A stretch of 19,671 bases of DNA. It comes from JBFJVZ01 sp041623895. GTDB lineage: Bacteria > Planctomycetota > Planctomycetia > Pirellulales > Pirellulaceae. Each line of letters starts with the position of its first letter. Position 1 is the first letter of the stretch. The stretch spans positions 1 to 19,671 of the forward strand of contig JBFJVZ010000093.1 in the NCBI GenBank assembly GCA_041623895.1, written 5' to 3'. The notes below the pieces were generated by a model. That model did not search any database. It saw only the letters and a program-made list of their open reading frames with translations, and was not told where the DNA came from. Both the position numbers and the translations under genes were made by a program. This document shows, piece by piece, positions 6,878 through 15,290 of this stretch.

Positions 6878-9774
6878 AAATCACCTAGTTCCTCGGCGAG
6901 TTGCCGGAAGTAGTCGTTAACTTGCTGGCGATACAAGCCGGGCACACCGGCCGCCGCATCGCCGCGGGCGGTTGGTTCGGCGGCCGACTCGGAGCCTCCG
7001 GTCGTCTTGGCACTTCCGCCCTGCGCGTACGACGCGATTGCTCCGTCCGATTTTTCGCCGTCACCGCTACGCGGCGTGGCGACTTCGGTCGGCAATCCGC
7101 CGTACAACCCAATATTCTCGGCCGTGTTTTGTGGCATGGAGTATCCTCCGCCGGGTCCCATCCCGGCCGCCATGCCGGGTTTGCGGCCCGATTGTCCTTG
7201 TCCCAATCCCATGCTGTTTAACAACTGATCAATGGAATTACCAAGTTTGGGGGATCCGGCCTGTGGACTGAATCCCGATTCGCAGTTTTGGCAGGCCTGG
7301 TTACCCATCCCGTTACATTGGCCCAAAAAGCTCTCCAAAATGTCAGCCGCCTGGGACGCTTTTTCCGATGCTGCCGTTGGTTTGTTGTCCAACAGTTCCT
7401 GTTGTGCCGAGGTCATCGATGGATCAGCCTGACTGGCGCGGACATTCTTGACAAAATCCTTAGCGGTATTACGCAACTTGTCGAATTGTGGATCGTCCGG
7501 AAGCTGCTTCGTGTGCGCTTGGATGTCTTCCAACAATTGTGAAAGCGCCACTTGCAACTGTTGCTGCTCGCGCCGCAAATCGTCTGCGCGGCGAGCGACC
7601 GCGGGGTCAGATTGATCGGCAGCCTGCAAGGCGTCCAGACGCTGTGCGAGACTACGTTGGCGTCGGGCCAGTTGTGTGAAGCGTTGCTGGTCAGCAATCA
7701 ACGGGAAAGTTTTTGCCAGTTGCTCGGTTGGATCCATCGACTGCTGCTGATGCTGCTCTTTCGCGGCACCGAGTTGCTTCATCAGATCGTCCAGTTCCTG
7801 ACGTTCGGACTGCGAGAGTTGCTGTCCGGATTCCATTTTTTCTTTCAATTCTTGCAGCCGGTCCGCGGCCTCGGATAACTGCCCGGCCAGTTCTTTCAAT
7901 TGTTCGCTCAGCCCCTGATCGACGTCGACGGGCAAAGCATGATCGCCCAATTGGCCAATCGACTTGGCTGCATCCCGCATCGCCTGGTTTGCTTTCGCCA
8001 TCGCTGCGGCGGCGTTTTTCTGCGCCTCGGCGGCTTGGCGAGCAGCCTCAGAATTAGCGGGATCCGCTGCGGCTTGAGCGGCTTTCTGTTCCGCTTCGGC
8101 TGCAGAGTCCGTCGCTTCCTGCAGTTTTTCTTTTAGCTCGGCGAGAGTTCGTTGAACCTGACGCTGTTTGCTAAGGATTGCTTCCATGCCACGTTGGGAC
8201 ATCTCAAGCTGGGCAAGCTGCTCTTTGGAAATGATGCGGACAATGTGGACCGGACTCTCGGCACCCTTGGCTCCCTCGGGATCATTATCCTCGACGCGGG
8301 CGAATAAGGTGATCTCGTCGCCAGGCTGTAATCCGTAAGCGGCAAGTGGGAGCGCTGTGGCCACACGTGCCGACGCTTCGACGTCTTCCAGCGGTATGAT
8401 CTTTGCCAACGGAGGTGAACCGTTTAGCCCGCGAAACAATTCGATTCGCGCGATTCCATAATCATCTTCCGCTGCGATCACGACGGGCAGATTCACATCG
8501 GGGGTCGCCAGCGAAATCGGCTTTGGCTGCAGCAACCGAACGACCGGCGCGTGGTCCGGAACGATTTTCAAAATCCCGTCCAGTGACTGGCCCGATGGTG
8601 TTCCATCAGTATCGATGATCGAAATTGAAAACTGTCCGCCGCGGGACAACGTAAAGCTGCCGCTGACCGTGTTGTCAGACCCGGAACTCGCGGCTGACTT
8701 CAGGGCGGCTGACTTCAGAACGACTGTCTGCACCTGGTCATCCATCTCAAGCTTCACGGAGCCTGACTTCAGCGGCCGGTTACTTCGCACCTTCAGCGTG
8801 ACCGTACTACCGGCCAGACCTTCGATTCCGGTTTCGGGAATCGATCCTTCGTAAACTCCACGTCGCGTGTAATCTGGTTGTTCGATGCGACACTGCACGT
8901 CGGTGATTTGCGGCGTCATCTTGACGTCAAGCTGATGGCTCTTGCTGCGCGCCGTACCTCCGCGAACATGGTACCTGGCCGGCTCGGTAATTCTCGTCAG
9001 GTAAGTTCGCCAGCGATCATCCGTTTCGGCCAGCATTGGCAAGCTTTCTTCGCGCTGATCGCGGTATTGCAACACCAACTCCAAATCTTCGACCAGCGGT
9101 CCATCGATCGCCGCGACCACTTCCAAGTCATCACCGTACAAGACTTGCGTATCGCCCGGCTGGACGGAAATCGATGTGGGCGAGTAAGGCAACTGAGATT
9201 CCATGGGAATCAGAATGCGTTGGACTTGCGTCCAAGCCATCCGCGGCACAAATCCGGCAAAGACGCACAAACACAACGCCGTGGCGCCGACGACTTTCCA
9301 CCAATAACGAGCCTGATCACCGGGAATCGCTTCCACTTCGTCAACGTCACTGCAAACATCTTCTGCCTGTTCGGCCGCCAGCAAGGCGAGCCCGTCTGTC
9401 AACGAGTTTGACGATCGCTCCCTCGATTCATCATGCGTCAAGTCGTATCCCGCCATCACGCGTCCGCCCGAATGACTGACTTCATCCACACGACGGGCCA
9501 GAGACGACAGCTTGGACGTCGAACTCGCGCGGCGCATCAAGGCAATCGAAAATGCAATCGCACTGATCAGCGCCAGCGGAGCAACCAAGCGGCGAATGCC
9601 GACCGACATTGGGACGGTCAAGTCGACCCACATCCCCAGCAGCAAAGTCGCCAGCACGACCAAAACTGCAATCGCGACGGCAAAGAACAAGCCAACAATC
9701 AGCGCGCGTTGACGCAACGGGAATAACGCCCGCTCCAGACGCACGCGAGCTTCGCGTAGATCAGCTGTGCTCAC
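6874..9774 (-). CDS. Large membrane coiled-coil protein, DUF4175-like
   Basis: A 966-residue protein. Three membrane segments lie near 25-48, 60-80 and 157-176. Residues about 195-515 look like two or more beta-sandwich domains (for example VRLLQPKPIS and GLQPGDEITLFARVEDNDPEG). Residues about 515-815 are a long Ala/Gln/Glu-rich coiled coil. A Gly/Ser-rich linker (about 835-935) contains CQNC (828-831), and the end is helical (RQQVNDYFRQLAEEL). The layout matches the DUF4175-type membrane proteins encoded with MoxR/VWA clusters. The start is GTG without a clear Shine-Dalgarno sequence. The stop overlaps the DUF4159 start. It probably spans the inner membrane with the coiled coil in the periplasm and acts as a structural partner of the MoxR/VWA proteins (inference). 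The family name is from memory of the architecture. Confidence 0.82.
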   Translation of the reverse strand: MSTADLREARVRLERALFPLRQRALIVGLFFAVAIAVLVVLATLLLGMWVDLTVPMSVGIRRLVAPLALISAIAFSIALMRRASSTSKLSSLARRVDEVSHSGGRVMAGYDLTHDESRERSSNSLTDGLALLAAEQAEDVCSDVDEVEAIPGDQARYWWKVVGATALCLCVFAGFVPRMAWTQVQRILIPMESQLPYSPTSISVQPGDTQVLYGDDLEVVAAIDGPLVEDLELVLQYRDQREESLPMLAETDDRWRTYLTRITEPARYHVRGGTARSKSHQLDVKMTPQITDVQCRIEQPDYTRRGVYEGSIPETGIEGLAGSTVTLKVRSNRPLKSGSVKLEMDDQVQTVVLKSAALKSAASSGSDNTVSGSFTLSRGGQFSISIIDTDGTPSGQSLDGILKIVPDHAPVVRLLQPKPISLATPDVNLPVVIAAEDDYGIARIELFRGLNGSPPLAKIIPLEDVEASARVATALPLAAYGLQPGDEITLFARVEDNDPEGAKGAESPVHIVRIISKEQLAQLEMSQRGMEAILSKQRQVQRTLAELKEKLQEATDSAAEAEQKAAQAAADPANSEAARQAAEAQKNAAAAMAKANQAMRDAAKSIGQLGDHALPVDVDQGLSEQLKELAGQLSEAADRLQELKEKMESGQQLSQSERQELDDLMKQLGAAKEQHQQQSMDPTEQLAKTFPLIADQQRFTQLARRQRSLAQRLDALQAADQSDPAVARRADDLRREQQQLQVALSQLLEDIQAHTKQLPDDPQFDKLRNTAKDFVKNVRASQADPSMTSAQQELLDNKPTAASEKASQAADILESFLGQCNGMGNQACQNCESGFSPQAGSPKLGNSIDQLLNSMGLGQGQSGRKPGMAAGMGPGGGYSMPQNTAENIGLYGGLPTEVATPRSGDGEKSDGAIASYAQGGSAKTTGGSESAAEPTARGDAAAGVPGLYRQQVNDYFRQLAEELGDL
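8690..8718. repeat. Tandem 15-base duplication inside the DUF4175-like gene
   Basis: GCGGCTGACTTCAG occurs at 8690-8703 and again at 8705-8718. It encodes two consecutive LKSAA units at residues 353-362, in a loop before a beta-rich domain. This looks like a recent in-frame tandem duplication. Confidence 0.8.
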
Positions 9775-9853
9775 GATCGTGATGCTCCGAAAAAGGTCAC
9801 TAACAACCTAACATGTAGAGCCCCAATCCGGCTGCGCATTTTTTTCCGAAAAG

Positions 9854-9930
9854 AGGTCTGATCCAGGTCTGACCCTCTCCGCACGCGTGCCAAGTTGGAT
9901 TCGGGTGTCCTGCAAAGGGTCAGGCCCTTT
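9854..9930. repeat. REP-like inverted repeats in a 192-base intergenic gap
   Basis: AGGTCTGATCC (9854-9864) is followed directly by AGGTCTGACCCT (9865-9876). An inverted partner, AGGGTCAGGCCCT, lies at 9916-9928. The palindrome AAAGGGTCAGGCCCTTT (9914-9930) forms a 6-bp stem with a 5-base loop. The gap separates the second VWA gene from the DUF4175-like gene. The sequence looks like dispersed bacterial REP-type elements. On the minus strand the hairpin could lower readthrough, but no T-run follows it, so it is not a standard terminator. No other feature is visible in 9775-9966. Confidence 0.6.
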
Positions 9931-9966
9931 CTGCTAAGCAAAACATTTTCCTTTGAAATCATCATT

Positions 9967-12228
9967 TCACACCAATCCGCTGCTGCGACGCGTCATCCAA
10001 CAGACAATCCACGCACCGAGCACCGTCAGCAGCACCCAGCGCCGGTCCCAAAGCGGAATTCGGCGGCTTTTTTCCGGGCGACTCATGTTTAAATGTTCGC
10101 GATAGTCTTTTGCGATCAAGTCGGCGTCAGACGAATCCACCACGCGGCCTCCGCTACGTTGGGCGATTTGTCGTAACAGACCGGGACGCGAATCGACTTC
10201 CAAACGTTCGAACCACGGATCACGAACGTCAAATTCGGTGACGACACCTGGCTGGGTTGGATCACGACCGAGCAGCGAAGCCTGGTAATGGCCCGGTGGT
10301 AAAGCCCCGAAATTCGCACGATGAATGCCTTCCTGGCTGCCGACCGGCACCGGGGTCGCGCGACGCGGCAACGCCAAGCCCGGGCCATCGACCATGCAAT
10401 CAGGCAACTCATCGGAAAAAGATTCGCGAACCAGCACAGACACCGTCACGCTATCGCCCGTCACATAAGCAAGTCGATCGCTGCGGATCGCGATCTGTTG
10501 TCCGGGCAACAGGTCTTGTTGCGAAATCAACCACTGCATCAAGCCTTGCCAGAGCGACGCGTAGACGCGCTGTGCACTTGCCTTCTCGGGCGGCAAAAAA
10601 GCCCATCGCCACATACCGGCTCCTTCGACCACAACCGCCTGGCCGCTGCCGTAGGGCTGGTGGGAAACAATCGGCACCGCCTGCCCGTCTTGTCCGGTGG
10701 CACTCTGCACTAAGACTTGTGGCAACCCGATGGCGACTTTGGGTTTGGCGCCTAACGCCAAACTCGGCAAGGCGCTGATTGGATCGCTGCCGGCCCCCAG
10801 GTCTTGCGGCAACAGCGATGCACTTTGCCCAAGCGATGTCAATTGCGCGCGGGTGCGAAACTCGGCTTGGGCTTGCCAGCGAACGGGTAGCAATTGTCCT
10901 AATCGCTGTTCCATCTGATTGGCGGGCGCGCCGCGCGAACAAACCAGCGCGCCGCCATCCAGGCTGATCCAGCTGCGCAGTCGTTCGATTGCTTCGTCAT
11001 TGAGAAACACTTCGGTGCTGCGACCGAGGACAACCACGCGAAAGTCACTGAGTTTCTCCGCGTTGTCCCAGTCACTGGCGCCAGTCGGCAGGGTTTCCCA
11101 GGCTCCACCTGGAATCGGTTGAGGGTCTTTGTTTTCATTGGAGTCCTGGTCCAACGTCATGGCCGCGGGATCGGTGCGTCTCATCAAACGGCCCTTGCGA
11201 ACAAGTACCAGGCTGGTCAGTTCAATGGCCGGATCGGCAGCCAGATTTCGAGCGAGGAATTTGGTGTCCCAGTACGGTTTGCCTTCCAACAGCAAGACGC
11301 GAATCGGTTCATCAATCACTTGCAGTTGCAAGCTGGCCTGGTTGTCCGCCGTGGTCGCTTCCCCGTCGATCGGCTTTACCGCGACCACGTAGCGATACAT
11401 CCCGGCAGCGGTGGGACGGATCGTGAATTCTGTTTCGCTCGGTCCGTCCGGGCTAAGTCTCAGCCGCTTGGCAGCGATTTGCTCGCCGGATTCCAACAGC
11501 CCAATCGTTACGGCACGACCACCAAAGCTGCGGTGGGACAACTGAATGCGGACATTCACCGGTCGATCGGGAAAGGTCATCAGCTGCGGATTGCGAACTG
11601 AAATGGATACGTTGCTGGCACCGACACTGCCTCCCAGCGGTGTCGTGTAGATGGGAACATCCAAAGCTCTGGCGTTATCAGCGGCGGCCGTCACGCTGAT
11701 CGTCGAACCGACATTGTGAGCACCATCGCTGAGCAGCGCGATCGCATGACCTTGAGGCCGATTGACCGAAAGTGTCTGTCGCAGCACGCCTGTCAGGTTC
11801 GTATTACTTCCGTCCGGCGGCAGCGCTGATGTCTGGCTATCAATCGCTTGCATGATCTTGCCAAAACGAATGATGTTGACGTCAAATTCTTGACTTGCCG
11901 CCGCTTTGATTTCTGCCGCCATTTCCAACGCCGCGTTCCAGCGAGTTTGCGTGTCGACGTCATCGACTTGCATGCTTTGTGTCGCATCGACCAGAACCGT
12001 GATCAGCGGTTTTCCGGCCGGCGGTACGATCGGCTCGATCCAGGTCGGATTGAGCAACAACACCAATGGCGCGATCAACACCAGCGCCATCAAGCCGAGT
12101 ACGAGGGCACGACGAAACAGTCCCAAGCCGCTGTCGCGAGCAATCGCGTACCAGGCCCACGCAACCAAAGCCATCATGGCCATGGCCCACCAAAGGCCCA
12201 ACGGGATTTGCGGCTCAAAAACCAACAT
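9967..12228 (-). CDS. VWA membrane protein with glutamine-amidotransferase-like domain
   Basis: A 753-residue protein. Two N-terminal membrane segments (about 10-30 and 40-60) precede a von Willebrand factor A domain (about 74-200). Its metal site is DATQS (81-85), with Thr146 and Asp168 (LLSDGAHN); Thr replaces the first Ser of the usual DxSxS. A beta-sandwich region follows (about 205-305), then a Rossmann-type segment resembling class I glutamine amidotransferases (about 307-450: VLLLEGKPYWDTK, VVVLGRS, LDGGALVCSRG). No clear catalytic GxCxG is seen, so activity is doubtful. A last membrane segment is at about 729-746. The gene starts 20 bases after the BatA-type gene. It probably works with the MoxR ATPase and BatA-like protein in the inner membrane, with the large middle part in the periplasm; the target is unknown. 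Confidence 0.85.
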   Translation of the reverse strand: MLVFEPQIPLGLWWAMAMMALVAWAWYAIARDSGLGLFRRALVLGLMALVLIAPLVLLLNPTWIEPIVPPAGKPLITVLVDATQSMQVDDVDTQTRWNAALEMAAEIKAAASQEFDVNIIRFGKIMQAIDSQTSALPPDGSNTNLTGVLRQTLSVNRPQGHAIALLSDGAHNVGSTISVTAAADNARALDVPIYTTPLGGSVGASNVSISVRNPQLMTFPDRPVNVRIQLSHRSFGGRAVTIGLLESGEQIAAKRLRLSPDGPSETEFTIRPTAAGMYRYVVAVKPIDGEATTADNQASLQLQVIDEPIRVLLLEGKPYWDTKFLARNLAADPAIELTSLVLVRKGRLMRRTDPAAMTLDQDSNENKDPQPIPGGAWETLPTGASDWDNAEKLSDFRVVVLGRSTEVFLNDEAIERLRSWISLDGGALVCSRGAPANQMEQRLGQLLPVRWQAQAEFRTRAQLTSLGQSASLLPQDLGAGSDPISALPSLALGAKPKVAIGLPQVLVQSATGQDGQAVPIVSHQPYGSGQAVVVEGAGMWRWAFLPPEKASAQRVYASLWQGLMQWLISQQDLLPGQQIAIRSDRLAYVTGDSVTVSVLVRESFSDELPDCMVDGPGLALPRRATPVPVGSQEGIHRANFGALPPGHYQASLLGRDPTQPGVVTEFDVRDPWFERLEVDSRPGLLRQIAQRSGGRVVDSSDADLIAKDYREHLNMSRPEKSRRIPLWDRRWVLLTVLGAWIVCWMTRRSSGLV

Positions 12229-12248
12229 CTTACTTGCTCAAGTTCTCC

Positions 12249-14354
12249 TCAAGTGCGAAAGAGTCTCAGGGCCACGACTTCGGATACCAGACCCAGGACG
12301 CAGGCGACCAACAGCCAATTCCACCAACGATCTTTGTCGTCAGCAGCGTCGCGTGCGTCTCGAAATCCAAGCGGCCGAGCACTACTGGTTGTGTTGTCGA
12401 TCACGCCGGCATCCAGCGTTGACAAATCGCTTTCGCTGGCCGGTGTGGTGACGGCAACAGCCAGCATCGTTTCGCCCGCACGCTGAACACGGTAGGCGCC
12501 GACTTGATCGGGACGCGGCCATTGCCAAAGTACTCCCGTGGGCGATGCTTCCCAGCTGCCATATCCTTCGGGACTTTCGGGCCAATCGCCGACCGGCCGC
12601 ACGGTCAGTTGGTCTTCCAGGTCCACACTTGGCGGCATCAACCGCACCAGCGGCTGACCACAATCGGCTTCGGTTTCCGCAGACGATCGCGCCAGCAAGT
12701 TGCCGATCAATTCGCCCAACAGCGGAACGAAGGGTGCTTGCACCGCCAGATTCGATTGATCCAAGTCAGCATTCAGGACGGCGATCTTGCCATCACCAGC
12801 GTCGGTCATCACCAGCATTGCAGATTGATCGCTGAGTTTGGCAAGGATGCGATCCTTGAGCGATTGCTCCGTTTGTTCGGTACCTAACCCGCCGCCGATC
12901 CTGACGCCGGCAAAGGCCGAATCGAGCGCGTCGCCAAAGACCGCAAACGGCGGCTCACGACGCGCAACTTCAAAAACGGACAAGCCCCGTCGCGCACGCC
13001 GGCCAGCAGGCGGAACAAATCGCACCGGCAACTGCATCATCGCACCCAACTGCTGCTGGATCGCTTGCAAGTTGACGCCGTCGGCAAGTTCCGAGACGAC
13101 GTAAAAGATGCCGCGCCCCCGTCGCAACGCGTCGGCAAGGTTCTTGACAAGTCCAGTGGACAATCGGCCGGGGTGATCAAGCACGACCACATCAGCAGCG
13201 TCTAATGTACTCTGGTCGATCGATCGAGGAGACATGCGAACCAGACTGCTGCTGTTGGCCGCATCAGCGACAAGATAAGTGATCGCACGTTCCAGGTAAT
13301 AGCCAGCCGATGGACGCAACTGAGCGTTCTGACCGCTTAGTAGAACGACTTTCGGTTTCGTCGCCACCTTTAACACCCAAGGTCGGACATCGTCGGATGG
13401 CAAGTCGTCGGCAGCCGTCAGAAACTGAACCGATCCGGTTAACCATCCGGGTTCGCCAACTTCTAAGGGAAATGTGATCATCGATTGACCGGGCGGCAAT
13501 GTTTGCTGCACGGTCCGAGTCGTCTGTCCAAGCCTAAGCGAACAGCGAATGGGCTGTTCGATTTCGCTAAAGTTGCCGACTTCGACTTCGCAGGTGAAGG
13601 GTTCGTCAACCACCACGCGAACGGAATGTCGAATCGCAAGTACGGCAAGATTATTGCTGCCAGCCAAGGCTACCGATTCCATTTGCACGGCGGTGTCTTC
13701 GGCAAGTGCGTCAAACCGAATCGCGCCCCAATCCGCCCGTTGAAAATCGCTGATCAAGATGACCTCGCGTTTCATCGAGGGATCTGTTTTGGCAAGCATC
13801 TCGGCTGCTAAATTGATCGCCCCGAAAGCATCGGCGGCTTGAGGCCGTGTGGTGATGGTGCGAACCGTTTGCCGCAGCGCGGCCAGGTTTCCCGACAACT
13901 GATCAAAGACCGATTCGGCACGTGCGCCGACAAGCACAAGCCCCGCGACTAAACCTTGCTGCGGCTGCAGGTAGCGATCGGCCACCGCTCGGGCTCGCTC
14001 CATCGGTTGATTACCGCCGCGGCCGGCTTCCATACTTTGGCTGATGTCCAAAATGATGACGCGTGCCACGTCGACGTCGGAATTGGATGCTTGGATCACA
14101 CTGTTTTGCCACTGCGGCCGAGCGATGGCCAAAGCAATCAGCGCGATTGCCAGCATCCGCAACAGTAACACCAAAAAGTCACGTAGCCGATGCCGGCTGC
14201 GACGCTGCTTGATCGCCTCGAACACCAATTGAATCGTCGACAACGGCATCGGTCGCGGACGCGGACGCGTAAGAAAATGAACGACCAGCGGCGTCGCCAA
14301 CGCCACCGCACCGATCGTGATCGCCCAAGGATTCAGGAAACTCAAATTCAGCAC
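12249..14354 (-). CDS. BatA-type membrane protein with VWA domain
   Basis: A 701-residue protein. Residues 1-80 match the N-terminal BatA (aerotolerance) domain: a hydrophobic segment 5-28, an Arg/Pro-rich loop, LRDFLVLLLRML at 57-68 and ALIALAIARPQW at 71-82. A VWA domain follows, with an intact metal site D103-I-S-Q-S107. A Rossmann-type region at about 335-445 (KVVLLSGQNAQL, VVVLDHPGRL) resembles that of the next gene's product. The C-terminal membrane segment is at about 677-697. The start is GTG, three bases after the DUF58 stop. BatA-type proteins are known neighbours of MoxR ATPases and DUF58 proteins. They are thought to be membrane-bound VWA partners of the ATPase, with roles in stress tolerance or protein assembly that remain poorly defined. 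Confidence 0.88.
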   Translation of the reverse strand: MLNLSFLNPWAITIGAVALATPLVVHFLTRPRPRPMPLSTIQLVFEAIKQRRSRHRLRDFLVLLLRMLAIALIALAIARPQWQNSVIQASNSDVDVARVIILDISQSMEAGRGGNQPMERARAVADRYLQPQQGLVAGLVLVGARAESVFDQLSGNLAALRQTVRTITTRPQAADAFGAINLAAEMLAKTDPSMKREVILISDFQRADWGAIRFDALAEDTAVQMESVALAGSNNLAVLAIRHSVRVVVDEPFTCEVEVGNFSEIEQPIRCSLRLGQTTRTVQQTLPPGQSMITFPLEVGEPGWLTGSVQFLTAADDLPSDDVRPWVLKVATKPKVVLLSGQNAQLRPSAGYYLERAITYLVADAANSSSLVRMSPRSIDQSTLDAADVVVLDHPGRLSTGLVKNLADALRRGRGIFYVVSELADGVNLQAIQQQLGAMMQLPVRFVPPAGRRARRGLSVFEVARREPPFAVFGDALDSAFAGVRIGGGLGTEQTEQSLKDRILAKLSDQSAMLVMTDAGDGKIAVLNADLDQSNLAVQAPFVPLLGELIGNLLARSSAETEADCGQPLVRLMPPSVDLEDQLTVRPVGDWPESPEGYGSWEASPTGVLWQWPRPDQVGAYRVQRAGETMLAVAVTTPASESDLSTLDAGVIDNTTSSARPLGFRDARDAADDKDRWWNWLLVACVLGLVSEVVALRLFRT

Positions 14355-14357
14355 CCT

Positions 14358-15287
14358 TTAGCCACGCCGCGGAACCAGAAATGCACGCACCGCAGTTAAG
14401 TAGGTGTCGCCGGTATTGAAGCGACGGTAATCGCAACCCGCGCCCAGCAAGCCGTCACGGACTCGCGCGCAGTGATCGACAAATCGGCTTTCATAGATCT
14501 TTCGGATTTCGGCCGGACGGCAATCGACGTTGCCTTCGCCCTCCATCCCGGCAAACCGAAAGGCAACCCCCTTGGGAAGTCGTTCCTCGTCCGGATGCAC
14601 GACATGCACCGCAATCGTTTCCCAGCCGCGGCCCCGGAATTTGCGCAGTCCTGACAACACCTGCTCCAACGGATCCACCAGAAAGTCACTGATCAACATC
14701 AAAACCCCACGGCGGCGCATCCGTACGAAGCTGTCATCCAAGGATTGAGTTATTTCCGTCCCGCCAGTCGCTTTGGCCGCCGCAATGCGATCATGCAAGA
14801 TCCGTAACTGTCGCGGTGATCCTGACGGAGTCACGAATTCATGTTCGTTGCTGTTGGCGATCGATAATCCAACCTGGTCGTGACCGTGGACAATCAAATG
14901 CGACAGCGCGGTAGTAAAGTACTTGACCCACTGAATCTTCGACCCCGATTCATCGAACCGGTTGCGAGCGCCAAAGTGCATCGAACCGCTGGTGTCGACC
15001 ATCAGCAAGCAAGACAAATTTGTTTCGTCCTGATAAAGCCGAATGTAGGCGCGATTGGTGCGACCCATCGCCGGCCAATCCAATCTCCGCAGATCATCGC
15101 CCGGAGCATACTCGCGGGAATCGATGTACTGGCCGGCACCTCCCTGACGACGCGCGACGTGGCGACCGCTATAGGTGCCTTCGATCCGCCGCCGGGTTGT
15201 GAAACGCATCGATTCCAATCCCGAAATCGCGTGTGCGTCAAAGTACTTTGAATTGACACCGCTGCTGGTCTTGTGGTTGCCGACCAT
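14358..15287 (-). CDS. DUF58 domain protein
   Basis: A 309-residue soluble protein. The motif REYAPGDDLRRLDW (58-71) is the DUF58 signature. A VWA-like core follows, with the metal site D98-T-S-G-S102, ATGGTEITQSL and LMLISDFLVDPLEQVL. No membrane segments are seen. Many DUF58 proteins carry N-terminal membrane segments; this shorter form starts directly with the conserved region. The ATG lies three bases after the MoxR stop, so the two are almost certainly cotranscribed. MoxR and DUF58 genes form one of the best known conserved pairs, and DUF58 is taken to be the adaptor that links the ATPase to the VWA membrane proteins. Confidence 0.92.
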   Translation of the reverse strand: MVGNHKTSSGVNSKYFDAHAISGLESMRFTTRRRIEGTYSGRHVARRQGGAGQYIDSREYAPGDDLRRLDWPAMGRTNRAYIRLYQDETNLSCLLMVDTSGSMHFGARNRFDESGSKIQWVKYFTTALSHLIVHGHDQVGLSIANSNEHEFVTPSGSPRQLRILHDRIAAAKATGGTEITQSLDDSFVRMRRRGVLMLISDFLVDPLEQVLSGLRKFRGRGWETIAVHVVHPDEERLPKGVAFRFAGMEGEGNVDCRPAEIRKIYESRFVDHCARVRDGLLGAGCDYRRFNTGDTYLTAVRAFLVPRRG

Positions 15288-15290
15288 CGC

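Noticed and set aside
8878..9411. Plus-strand open frame of 177 codons opposite the DUF4175-like gene
   Set aside because: The minus-strand frame has membrane segments and continuous beta-sandwich sequence. The antisense translation has no recognisable pattern.
9771..9965. 64-codon minus-strand frame in the gap before the DUF4175-like gene
   Set aside because: It is a translation of the REP-like repeats. It has no domain and overlaps the start of the real gene.
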